Assembly: GCA_004154925.1 (NCBI GenBank)
Contig: QJNS01000271.1
Span: 38,913 to 102,912 of the forward strand
Direction: 5' to 3'
Source of the DNA: Monosporascus cannonballus
Lineage: Eukaryota; Ascomycota; Sordariomycetes; Xylariales
Length of the DNA: 64,000 nt
Shown here: positions 14,080 to 24,379 of the stretch, one piece after another
Layout: the number at the start of each line of letters is the position of its first letter
Numbering within the stretch: position 1 is the first letter of the stretch
Notes under the pieces: generated by a model
The model's database searches: none
The model's input: the letters and a program-made list of their open reading frames with translations, nothing else
Told to the model about the DNA's origin: nothing
Program-made: the position numbers and the translations under genes

Positions 14080-14357
14080 TTTCAATGTCCCCGATTCTTC
14101 AGCCCCAGTAACACGTTTTGCAATCAAAAATTACACACATCGTCAGTCGCAGAGCGTAGACGCTCGATTTACAGACGCTCAATTCACAAGGTCGGTTTGC
14201 AGAGGCTCGATACTATCATTTATGTCGTATTCATGAATCGCATTACTAGTGCGGAAGAACAAGGTACATCAAGATACGCCGTAGTTTTGCGGGTACAAGA
14301 GGTATGTGGACGTGTTCTGGAAGTTCGACTTTTTGCCGCTGGGTATTGAACAGTGCA
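14080..14357. other. Unmutated spacer, 3' flank of esterase gene
   Basis: The sequence has normal base composition with many CA and TG dinucleotides, so it escaped RIP. It includes a short imperfect repetition around 14,150-14,215 in which an AGACGCTCGA/AGACGCTCAA/AGAGGCTCGA word occurs three times about 20-30 bp apart. Open frames crossing it on the plus strand show no protein family features and run antisense into the esterase. It probably contains the 3' UTR of that gene. Confidence 0.55.
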
Positions 14358-15239
14358 TCATTTCCCTTTGGTCATGGCTCCGGCCAGGAACGCCCGAATA
14401 TCATCCAGCTCCTCCGGAATCTTCAGCCAGTGTCCCTCCTGCTCGGCGCCGGAGTAGCCTTTCCACTCCACACTAAACCCAATCGAAGACAGGATACTCG
14501 CGGCTTCTCGCCCCAGCTCGATGTCCACGTAGGCATCGTCCAATCCGTGCCCCATGAATACGGGTGTTCGCAAGAGAGGATAAGCCGAATCTGTCTGGTG
14601 GAGGCCATCTCTCAAGGGAGCTACCATCTCCTCGACGAAGTCGCGAAGATCACCCGCCGTCGTCTGCACCGGGGAGGCGCCCGTGGGGCGTTTGGAGAGG
14701 ATGGCTTCAATGTCTACGGCGAAGGGGAGCCAGGTGCTGGCGCCCACGAATGCGCACAGCCCCTGTGCGCGAGCTTGGGGGTGGCAGAGGAGAGTCCACA
14801 TCGCGATGGCGCCACCCTGGCTTATACCCCCAAGAACGACCCTCTCAGGCCTCCCACCTACTAGGCTGATTTCGTCATTCAGTATCCCGCACAAATACGC
14901 GACCGAGTCCCTGATTCCAGGGGCTTGCAAGTCCTGGCCGGCAGTAGTGTCGGTCAGGGAAGGTGCCTCGAACCACGCGGGCATGTCTTCCTGGAACGTG
15001 CTGCTCCAGAGCTCCTTCGACGAGGGAAACACCCAGCGGCACCCAGGGAACTCGTCACGTAGCGAGCTGCCGTTCGATAGATTGGACGCGAAGAGTTCCT
15101 TGGCGAACTCCTCGCCGGTGCTTCCGAGGCCGTGGAGCATTACGGCGGTTTGGGAATGCTCGGCTGGGGGCTGGATGACATGGAGAGGCCCGAATTGGCC
15201 CGTTTTGGTAGGATGAGGAGGCGACAGTTCTGAATCCAT
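14358..15239 (-). CDS. Alpha/beta hydrolase, acyl-protein thioesterase / carboxylesterase family
   Basis: This is an intact 293-residue single-exon protein and the only intact gene in the window. Members of this family (Abhydrolase_2) hydrolyse acyl esters or thioesters such as lysophospholipids and S-acylated proteins. The expected landmarks occur in order: the oxyanion-side HGLGSTG (residues 36-42), the nucleophile elbow GGISQGG with Ser140, the HGLDD motif with Asp235 (residues 231-235), and His270 in EGHWLKIPEEL, giving a complete Ser-Asp-His triad. WFEAPSL (89-95) fits the family's W-(F/Y)-D/E segment. The length is somewhat above the roughly 230 residues usual for thioesterases. No signal peptide or membrane segment is apparent, so a cytosolic enzyme is likely. 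The start is supported by ACAAACATGG, with A at -3 and G at +4. Codon use is GC-rich, unlike every neighbour, because the gene was not touched by RIP. The substrate is not predictable. Confidence 0.93.
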   Translation of the reverse strand: MDSELSPPHPTKTGQFGPLHVIQPPAEHSQTAVMLHGLGSTGEEFAKELFASNLSNGSSLRDEFPGCRWVFPSSKELWSSTFQEDMPAWFEAPSLTDTTAGQDLQAPGIRDSVAYLCGILNDEISLVGGRPERVVLGGISQGGAIAMWTLLCHPQARAQGLCAFVGASTWLPFAVDIEAILSKRPTGASPVQTTAGDLRDFVEEMVAPLRDGLHQTDSAYPLLRTPVFMGHGLDDAYVDIELGREAASILSSIGFSVEWKGYSGAEQEGHWLKIPEELDDIRAFLAGAMTKGK

Positions 15240-15355
15240 GTTTGTGGGTCGCCTCTGTGAGAAGGCAGAGCCGATACAATCTGGAGCGACCTCTCTTTAT
15301 CCGAAATTTTGCACATCGACGTTAGTTCTGAGAACGGATCAAGAGATGAAGATAA
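15240..15355 (-). promoter_or_regulatory. 5' flank of the esterase gene
   Basis: Only about 115 bp of unmutated sequence separates the start codon from a block of GGGTA/TACCC repeats. Read toward the gene it contains GATAAAGAGAGG, which includes a GATA-type word, and a C-rich GCGACC/GGTCGC pair. No canonical TATA box stands out. The promoter must therefore be very short or extend into the repeat relic. Confidence 0.35.
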
Positions 15356-15488
15356 CTAAGTGAATGGGTACCCATCCACTACCCATCTAATTTGGTAGGT
15401 ATCCGCGGATACCCATCGGATTTGCCAAGGACCCATTGGGTACTCATTAGGTTTTGTTAAGAACTTACGGGTACTCAGTAGGTAAAAA
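15356..15488 (+). mobile_element. hAT-like left terminus relic with GGGTA repeats
   Basis: It contains the palindrome TGGGTACCCA (15,365-15,374), the perfect 16-bp palindrome GGTATCCGCGGATACC (15,398-15,413) and further ATGGGTA, CCATTGGGTACTC and ACGGGTACTC words. The first part resembles the element end at 63,868 (AATGGGTACCCA followed by CACTACCCA), but the terminal TAGGGTTTGCA is not preserved. It points away from the esterase gene and merges into RIP DNA to the right. Confidence 0.4.
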
Positions 15489-17367
15489 TTTGCACATAAC
15501 ACAAATCGCTTTAATAATTTGAAATAATCTGAAATAATTTGACAAAAGTAATAATATTAAAAAGTTTGCAGTTAAATTACATGAAACTTTTTAAGTATGA
15601 TAAAACCAAGGAATACAGATTTTCTTTTAAATTAACCCTAAATTTCGCTTAAACTTTTATTATTATTATTTTTTGGCTTATTAACCGAATTCTTATTGTT
15701 TTACGCGTAATTATTTTGCGCATTATTATTTTACGCACTTTTTTAATATGTTTAAAATTTTGGTTATAATTTTTATTTAATAACACATTAAGTTTCTTAT
15801 CGAGAGCTGTATTTTTTATTTATAATTTTATTAAACTTTAATAATAATTTAAAATATTTTTAATTATTCATATATTTTTATTAAATTATACTTCGTTTTA
15901 TTTAAATACTATATACATATATTATTAATAAAATTAAATTGTTTTACAATACTTTTATATATTATTTATTTTTAAATAATTCGATTAATATAACTTTTAC
16001 CATTCCTTATATAGTATTATAGCAAAACCTTAAAATCGAAATTAGCGTTTAAATTACTACGAAATTTCTTTTACTAAATGTTAAAAACGCGTTTTTTAAG
16101 TAGTAACTTAATAATTATTAATTGTCGTCGAATTTTAGACAAAACGAGAGATATATATACTAATATTATTTCAAAATTATTTTATTTTTTAAAAAAACTT
16201 GGTTTTAAATAAAACGTAGTTTTTTCGCCTTTTAAAAAGAGCTGGGCGTTTAAGTATTATTTTCTTAGCCGGGCGCTTAAATATTGTTTTTTTAGCAAGG
16301 GGTTATTTTATAATGCGGGAAATTCTTTTTCTAATATTTGGTGATTTTTTGAATTCCAGAATTAATTAACCAACCGTTTGCTTAATACGCGTTATTTTAA
16401 CCATTGTTATAATTATTAAATTATTAACGAATAATTATTTTGTTATTATTTTAATAGGGTTTTATTATTATAACAACGTAAAATGATTAATTACAATAGC
16501 AGTATAATAATAAGTAAATATTTTTCAAAGTCTTATTTAAATATATATATACGAAAACATTTTCGAAAAAGTAACATGTATAAAATAATATAAATAATTA
16601 AAAATGTTTTTAAAATTTATATAAAAACATTATTTTAAATATTTTAAAGTTTTCATTAGTATAAAAATAATTTATAAAATATTATTTTTTTTAGGAATTA
16701 CGGTTTTAATTTTAATATATGGATAGATATATTTCCTATAATAAAGGTTTATATAATATATAATAAAAATAAATAATAAAAAATGAATAAGCTTATAGTA
16801 AATTTGATTCGCCGTTAAAAATGGCGAATATATTAATTATATTACTCATCGCTTTGATAAAATAATTATGGGCCTGGTTTGCTCTAATTAGAATGATAAA
16901 TCTAAGTTATCTCGAAAAAACGGTCGGTTTTAAATAAATATCAAAATTTAATTTTTCGAAATCTTATTCGCTTATCTTTTAATAACGCTCTTAGTGTTGA
17001 TATTTGTTAACCTTTTTCTTTTTTTGCGAAATTAATTCTTAAATATAATTCTTTTATATTAACATCCGTTTACCTTAGCAGTTTAACTAACAAATGAAGA
17101 TTTTCGGAATGCTTAATTTTTATCCTTATTAATTTCGATTTTATCTGGATTTTTTAAATCGTTATTTAATATCCGGTAAAATTTATTTAGTAATAAGTTA
17201 TGCTAATCCGAAAACTTTCTTAGGTTTTCGATTAATAGAATTTAATATATTCTTTTATGTTTTTCTTACATTGTTCGAATTGTTTTCGAATATAAAAGCA
17301 TTCGTTATTATCTTATATAATATTATTATTTAAATTCAATATTTTAATTCGAATACAATATAATATA
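15489..17367. other. RIP-mutated AT-rich stretch, mostly unidentified
   Basis: Most of it gives no recognisable protein. Around 17,050-17,365 the minus strand reads a possible gag fragment (FEQCKKNIKEYIKFYQSKT), which would fit a gypsy element on the minus strand, but it does not align clearly with element C gag. A two-unit 27-bp tandem repeat lies at 16,241-16,294. Confidence 0.4.
16241..16294. repeat. Two tandem 27-bp repeats
   Basis: Units start GCTGGGCGTTTAAGTATT (16,241) and GCCGGGCGCTTAAATATT (16,268). They differ mainly by C/T and G/A changes, and a third degenerate start GCAAGGGG follows at 16,295. The retained GGGCG core is unusually GC-rich for this area. Confidence 0.65.
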
Positions 17368-19222
17368 ACGTCCCGAACAAGCTCATCGAATGGACAAGCT
17401 TACCGGATGGTTTTTGGCACCTCTCGATAACAAATTCAAATTAATTAACCATAATATATCAAATTAACACAAATACGTCAGATTCTTTTTCGCTAGATAT
17501 AATTATAACTTTTTTACAAGCACGCGTATTATATTCCGATTTGTCTCAAACGTTATATTTCCGCTTTTTCGTCTTAACCTTTTTACGATAGTTATCTTCA
17601 GCCGCTGTTGGCTGCATTTTTTTACTATTACCTTCTTTTTCGACCAGAAAAGTTTGTCCCTTTTATATAGCAAATATTCTTTTTCTTTGTAAAGCCGTTT
17701 ATTTTTAATTTTTCGACGTTTATTAAGAATATATTGTATATAAAAAATTATTTTCTTTTTTTTAAAAAAAGTATTTTTATATAATAGCATTAAGCTGTTT
17801 TTCGTTAAAAATTAACCGATTTAATTATTTTTGTTAGCGAATTAACCTAATAATTTTTAATTATTTTGTATATATAACGTTCTCGTTTTAATATTTCGTA
17901 AATATTTTTAAAGATTTTCGCAAAGGGAGAAAAAAGAAACCGGCGAAGGTTAACGGCAATACGGTCGGTATAAGTATGGCTAGAACAATTTTCTAATCGA
18001 ATAAAGCGTTATTGGGATCTAATAAAACAAATCCAGCTTTTACAAATCCGGCTTTAATATTCTGGGACGTTATAGCAGCTTTAAATACGTTATAAAAGCC
18101 GGCAAAGAAATCTTTTTTCGCAATATAGATATAATAACGTTATATTAAATTTTCGGAATAAAACCAATAAACGCGTTTTAAAATAAAAAATTAAAATATA
18201 TCGAAAAAATAAGATCGAAAAAATAGGTAGGTATATAAAATATAATAATATTGTTATTCGCGTAATATTTCTCGAATTTTATCGAATATTACCTTTTGTA
18301 ACCGTCGAAAATTAAAAAAACGTTTCGATCTTTTCGTATATATTCGGGTATATTTAGCGAAATATTGGACTTATTTTAAATTTAATTGCTTCGTTATTCA
18401 GCTATTATTAGTTAAACCCATTTTTTAACCTGCTGGTAATAACCTTTTCGGTATCAAAAATTAAAGTGAATTTTCATAGCCAAAATAATAAATGACGATA
18501 ATATTTAATTTTGCGAATTAATAACTTATATAATTATAATTTATTTTTTATTCCCTTATTACGTTTATTTAGGCTTTTTATATTTTTATTACTAGGAATT
18601 ACTATATCTATTATAAAAAGCCGTATTAAAAATCCCGTTTCGTTAAATTTAAAAATACTTTTTATAATGCGGTATTTTACGATTATAACTCAAATAAGTT
18701 CAAATTATTTGCGAAATATTTCTACATTTTTGTATAATATCCTTTAATAATTAATTTTTGATTTAAACATATTTTGGATTTCTTTGCCGTTTAACAATGT
18801 TCGACGCTTATTTAACCCCGATACGTCCTGTAACACGTTAGGCAAACAGTATATTTGCTATATTTTTAATATATTAAAGCTGGAAAAAAGAGGTTCGTAT
18901 ATTTAAGTTAAGGATTCGATCGATAACCGAATCTTTTTGGTCGGTATTAATTTTCGCGAATTAAGAATAATATCGGTTTTAAAGGATTTACTGGTATATC
19001 GTTCGTATAAAATAAAATAAGAAATTTTATAAATCAAATTAAATATTGCATAACTTAATATCGGGTCTCGTTTTTTAATATGGATAATTAAATTTATTTC
19101 TATTTTTTTATAAGCCGTTCCATGTTGTTAATATTGAAAAATGGTTAATTGAAGTTAAGATATTAAAAGATGTCAAAAACCATTCGATAAGCTTGTCTAT
19201 CCGATGAAATTGTCCGGTACGT
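17368..19222 (-). mobile_element. Fot1/pogo-type DNA transposon, RIP-degraded (copy 1)
   Basis: Terminal inverted repeats of about 60 bp are readable. The left end ACGTCCCGAACAAGCTCATC and the complement of the right end ACGTACCGGACAATTTCATC match well, and both continue with GACAAGCTTA then GGATGGTTTTTG or GAATGGTTTTTG. The element is flanked by TA on both sides, the target duplication of Tc1/mariner elements. Its 1,855 bp length matches the 1.9 kb of Fot1. The transposase runs on the minus strand. It is inserted next to, and probably in, the gag of element G (minus strand), whose readable gag stops at the right flank. Confidence 0.85.
17503..18950 (-). pseudogene. Fot1-like transposase relic (copy 1)
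   Basis: The C-terminal part is open as 95 codons at 17,503-17,790. It reads NKRRKIKNKRLYKEKEYLLY, then KRDKLFW, corresponding to the KRR...KTRLQKGGSL-type tail that ends pogo/Fot1 transposases. Upstream, fragments match the DDE and helix-turn-helix regions of copy 2, including an N-terminal segment near 18,800-19,000. Stops are frequent, so it is inactive. Unlike copy 2, the lysine-rich linker is short and has no microsatellite. Confidence 0.7.
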
Positions 19223-20792
19223 TATTTTGTTTGCCGATTCCTTTTTTTACAATATCTATTAAAAATGCGATTATCATCAATAATAAAGTTTTTGATATAT
19301 TTTATGAAAGATCTTATTTTAAATTCTCTTTATAATCCAGTTTTAAATAAAAGTTTTAAGACGCTATAATTAGAATATAATAATACGCTTTTTAAAAAAA
19401 TAAAAATAATTATTAAACGATTAAGTTTAATTAAGTTTTCGAAAATTAACTTAAATTGGCTATGGAAATAAAATTACTTAATTACATATTCTTTTTCATT
19501 TATATTTCTCAATATGATCTGGAATTGTTTTTCTCGAGATATTTATATTTTCTAAAAACAGAATTGGTTATATCTAAAAGGCTATGAAGGTAATTTTGCA
19601 AATAATCCTTTATGATAAATTCGAACTATAAAAGTGCGTTTTCGATAAATTATTAAAAAATAATTGTTATTTTTTAATAATTCTTTTAAAGAATTTTTAT
19701 AAAATTTAAAATAATATTAAACCTGGATTAAAAATCCTTTTACGTTTATAAATCCATTATAAGGCTTAAGAAAAGTTGGCTTATAATATTTAACATTTTA
19801 GCATTCCGTAATAACTAAAAGGTGGAACAACTTTTTCCCGTGTCTGGTTTATATCGAGCAATAATGAAGTCGAAGCTTTTTTTTGCGTTAATTTCGTTTT
19901 AAACAAAAGAAATTAGTAATTATTTCTTTAATTTCGTCTTTTGGCTAGGCTAAATCCAAAAAAGGGCTTTTTTTCTCTACTAAATTGAACATTTTTCTTT
20001 TTTTAAGCATTAAATATTCCGAGCTAAAGAATTTAATTTTTCTTCTATAATAAATTTCTTTTCTTTTTCCTTTAAAATCTCGGTTTTATATTTCTTCTTT
20101 ATCTTTTTTTTTAATTATCTCCTTTTTCGCCCCTTTTTTTCAACCTCAATAATATTTTTAATGGCTGGAATAAGTTATTGTTTAGATTGCGAAAATAATA
20201 AGCCTTCTTAAAATCGTATAATAAAAGGTATTATATTATATATCAGTTAAACAACTTCTTCGATTAGAGATGTATTATTTAACTTAATTCTTAATTCTCT
20301 AGTTACTAATAACGAAAATCTGGATTATTATTTATATTTCAACATTATTCTATATCAGTTTTCGTATTAAATTCGAAAAACAATCCTACCCCAATTAGGT
20401 GGTGTATTATTCGTTGGTTATTAATTAAAAAATGTTAAAATATAAAAAGCTTATTCTATATTTCTTTAAAATATAACTCATATTCGAAATATGATTTTGA
20501 TTTATAAGTAATAATAAGACGAAGAAGAATTTAATAATTTGTTTGTTAAAAAATGTAAAACTATTTTTCATTATAAAAAATAGCTTCTTTTAGTTATTAG
20601 CGTAAATTAATAATTAAAAAACAAAATTAAATAGTTTTTATTTATATAAAAGAATGGATTTAATATATATCTTAATTCTCGAAATAAATATATCGTAAAT
20701 CTGTATAATTTATATAATCTCGTCATAAATTACCTAGATCAACCAGATTATCTGAAGAACTAAGTTTCTCTATCCGGAGTTTAGGCGTAACA
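19223..20792 (-). mobile_element. G: 5' part of a family C gypsy element (LTR and gag)
   Basis: The minus strand aligns with element C from the LTR start. The 5' LTR is at 20,441-20,792 (outer end TGTTACGCCT). Next comes the leader TTTTAACATTTTTTAATTAA, then gag: LITEE-like FIIEEKLNSLARNI and, near 19,800-19,850, the segment corresponding to AAACCGGGCGCGAGAAAAAA in C. Similarity continues to about 19,235, where the Fot1-like copy 1 begins. I found no clear continuation of this gag to the left of that insertion, so the rest was deleted or has diverged. Confidence 0.7.
20441..20792 (-). repeat. G 5' LTR (family C)
   Basis: On the minus strand it starts TGTTACGCCTAAACTCC and carries blocks shared with both LTRs of element C, such as TTTTTAATTATTAATTTA, then ATTATTAAATT and TTATAAATCAAAA. 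It ends AAGCTTTTTATA at 20,441. The outermost 40 bp (about 20,752-20,815, extending past the end) keep more GC than the rest. Confidence 0.7.
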
Positions 20793-21039
20793 GGTCTGCG
20801 CTAGACTTTAAAGTATGGTCTTCTCGAAATAAAAACCTCTATTTCTATAACAGTTTTTCAATATCTTTAAAAGTTTTTAATAATTAATCATAATTATTTT
20901 TAAAAATGTTTCTAAAACCTTTATATTGGTATATTTCTATAATGCATTCAGTTAGTTCAAAGCTTTAAAATATATAAAATTATACGTTACTTAAGCATAT
21001 AAAACCTTTTATAATATAAATATTAAAATGAATTTAGTA

Positions 21040-24005
21040 AAAGAGATATGCTATATTTAGTACTTATATTTCTTAGAATTTGTTGTTATTACGGGCTAAA
21101 TTTAAATTTATGTTCCCATATTAAAAGGGATTAAAAATCGATTTATTTTTAATAAGGTAGACTTTATAAGTATTTGATAAATTTCAAAATTTAGTAATTA
21201 CGTACTTGGGTTAAGAGATATAAAAATATAATTAAACCGTTGACGAGATTTATTATTAAAAAAATATGTGAAAAACAATTAAGGTTCTTAAAGAAAATTA
21301 AAACGGCTTTTTAATAATTTAAAAACGGAATTACCAAAATATTAATAATAGGATTACTTAACACTGATAAAAAACAGTTAAAAATCCATCTTTTAAATAA
21401 TATTTTTAACGTTAATATAAAATAGTTTAAAAAAAGAGGAAGTCATACTTAATAACTTCTTATATTAAAGTCTTACCCAATATAAAAGTTAAATATTCCA
21501 TTTATAATAAATGTTTATCAGGAGTTATTATTGTTTTTTTTAAAAAAAAAATAAAAACCCTTTTTAATAACACTAAAAAGTCTCTAGTATTTACTTTAAT
21601 TATAAAAGTTTGATTTCACTTATAAATATACAAAAGTTAAATAAACCAAATAACATTTAAATAATTTCTCTGTTCAAACCTATTTTTAAAATATATTATA
21701 TTAAACAAAATGAAAATATTTAAAGAGATATATATACTTGTAAAGGCGATTATAATTTTAAAATATCTAAAGCAAATTTGAAAATACTATAATATAATAC
21801 AAACGGCATTATATAACTATATATAATACTAAAAAAAACAAGGTTCAAATTATTAATATGATTTTAAAGTTTTTACGATGTAAAAAATAAAGAAAATGCA
21901 GTAATTAAAAAGTAACTAAAATATTAATCATTAAATCGTAATAAAGTTTATATTTCTAAAGGTGAATAAAAATAATTCGTGAGAGAATTCCATAGAACCT
22001 TTTTTTTATAATTATTAAGAACCTTTTAAAACTATAAAACGTTTATAAACAAAGTACGATTTTTTAAAATTGTTAAAAGTTATTAAAAAATAATAAGAAA
22101 TAATAATATTTATAATAAAATTAAAATCACTACTTATAAACCGTATATTTTGTTATATTCTATAAAGGATTTTAATAAAATGCGAAATATTATAATTAAA
22201 AATTTATTTTTAGTTTTTTAAATTTAAATCTCTCATTATCGTAATTCAACACGAAGGAATATAAGCAATTTTCGATAAATTTATTAAATTTAAAGTCTTC
22301 TGTTTTTTAACCAAATAAAAATAGTAAAATAATTAACTCACTTTTTTATTAGAAATTACTTCGATAAAGATAACGTGCTAACAAAGATTATTTTCAATAA
22401 AAATACGCCTTTTACATTTTACTTTAATTTTATTTTTTATTAAATTTTCGTTATATATAAATTTTTAATCGATTATTATTTTTCATCGAATAGATCAACA
22501 AAATAATTAAATTAAACTTTAGTATAATATTTTAACAAAATATATTCATTATTAATACACTAACCATTTAAAGAGTGTAGTATTAATATAAACAATTTAA
22601 AATACGTTCATTACATGCAATAGAAACGCATTTTTATATATAACGATATATAAATACGATATGAAAAACCGTTAACCGGGTGTTAAAATATTATTACCGT
22701 ACTAAAAACCAAGATATTAATAATAAAAATCAAAATAATGCAAGGTTTTTAAATTAAAATACATAAGTACTAAATGTTAAAATAAGTAAAAGAAAAGTAA
22801 ACTAATTAATTAAATAAGAAAGCTATTTATATAAAAAAATATTTAAAATCTTCTTAAGTACTTAAAGAATTTGAAAAATCTAATTAAAAGATTTTATCGT
22901 CAGAATCTTAATCGATCGTTTTTAATACGGATAAAGCTATAGGCGATAACGATCTGAACTCCAGATCTAACTTTACCTCGTTCTAATTTAAAAAGATAAT
23001 AACTTTTCTCATGGTATTTATCTTTATAACAAATTACGTTTATTCGGCTTTTATCTAATACTACTTTTTTTCTAACCGTTTGGGCTTTTTTAAATCAATT
23101 TAATATATATTTTTTCTTTCGTATTATTAAAGTTCTGTTCTTTTGAAAATATCCTATTATAAATAAGAAAGTTGTAACCGGTTAATCAGTTTTTTTTTCG
23201 ATTTTTAGCAATATCTTAACACGTTATTAAAACAACTTTTACTCTACGTTAAGTTTTCTCTAATTTATTACGCATCTTTTTAATTTTCGTTAATAAATTT
23301 ATATTTAATATATTTTAAAACGAATATCATTATCCAATTCAAGTATTATAGTTGAAATACATATTACGAAAAACAAATTTAATTTTCTAAGTCGAAATAA
23401 TTCGAATAAAGAACTATTTAAAAATTATACGTTTTAATAAACTTTACGCTGTTATTACTAAATTTGGGTTAATTTAAACGACATTTTCTTTTCGGATATA
23501 AACTATTATAATAAAATCAATTTAAAAACTTTAAAACGATTTTTGAAAAAGCTGTTTATTATTTTTATATTTAAATTAAACATGCTTAAAAAGGAAATAA
23601 TATTACGAAAATAATAATTTACGATTTAAAGAAAGAGTTTTTAAACTCTAAAGTAAGTACGTAACATTTAAAGTTTAGTGAAAGAGTTTTAGCTATTTTA
23701 AATAATCTAGGTAAATTAAGTGATCTAATTAGGTTCTAAAAGTTATATAAATTTACGACAAATTTATTAAAAAAAGTAAAATCAATAGGAAATCGATTTT
23801 CTTTAAATAAATAGCTGCTTACTTAATTTGACTTTTTTAGCTACTAACCTAATCTTTTAATTAAAAGTATTTTTAATGAACACACGGTAATTTCTTTTAA
23901 CAAACAAATCTATAAATTATTTCTCGCCTTATTATTATTAGTAAAATAAACTCTTTGACCCATATTGTATATATCTTTAGATGAATTTATAACATATTCG
24001 TTATA
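21040..24005 (+). mobile_element. E: 3' part of a family C gypsy element
   Basis: This plus-strand relic aligns with element C from the RT/RNase H junction (C near 53,920) through integrase, chromodomain end, antisense-ORF region, polypurine tract (TTAAAAAGGAAATAA) and a 3' LTR at 23,601-24,005. Clear landmarks are the ATAAAGCTATAGGCGATAACG segment near 22,930-22,955, corresponding to C near 56,190, and the LTR end CGCCTTATT...CGTTATA. The 5' portion is missing. It lies head to head with G, a minus-strand copy of the same family, with about 250 bp between. Confidence 0.75.
23601..24005 (+). repeat. E 3' LTR (family C)
   Basis: It starts TATTACG directly after a purine-rich tract and ends TTCGTTATA. 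It shares the block AACAAACAAATCTATAAATT and the CGCCTTATTATTATTAG block with the C LTRs. The sequence immediately after it is RT of a family B element (F), so E was inserted there. Confidence 0.75.
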
Positions 24006-24185
24006 ATTATTTATTACAAAAATGTTTTAATGTTTTCGATATTCATTATATCGGCGATATATTTATTTTTTTGAGAACGGAAAATGTATATAGAAAATAC
24101 GTTTATAAAATTCTTTAAATTTTATAAAAAGTTATATTATGAGTTAACGCAAAAGAGAATTTATTCTTAAAAGATAAAACATATA
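24006..24185 (+). pseudogene. F: RT fragment of a family B gypsy element, left part
   Basis: The frame reads DIFIFLRTENVYRKYVYKIL after a decayed YLDD box (HYIGDIFIF). This aligns with element B at 49,720-49,800 (NNIFIFLKTEKTYVKYVHKIL). It is sandwiched between the 3' LTR of E and the left end of the Fot1-like copy 2. Element F continues at 26,282. Confidence 0.75.
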
Positions 24186-24379
24186 CCGTATCAGACAAGC
24201 TCACTGGATGGTTTTTGAGACCTCTTAATTACCTAACTTTAATTAATCACTTTTTAATACTAATAATATAGAACGACTTAAAAAAAAGCAAAAATAAACT
24301 TAGCTATCCAGGTTAAAAAACGAAACCCAATATTTAATTATGCGATACTTAATTCGATTTATAAAATCGCCTATTTCAC

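Noticed and set aside
14035..15279. Several open frames overlapping the esterase gene in other frames and on the plus strand, up to 186 codons
   Set aside because: They overlap the esterase coding region, lack any family motif and have Arg/Pro/Ser-rich shadow composition. Only the 293-codon minus-strand frame has a catalytic triad.
18511..18747. 78-codon plus-strand frame inside Fot1-like copy 1
   Set aside because: It is antisense to the transposase relic and has AT-bias composition.
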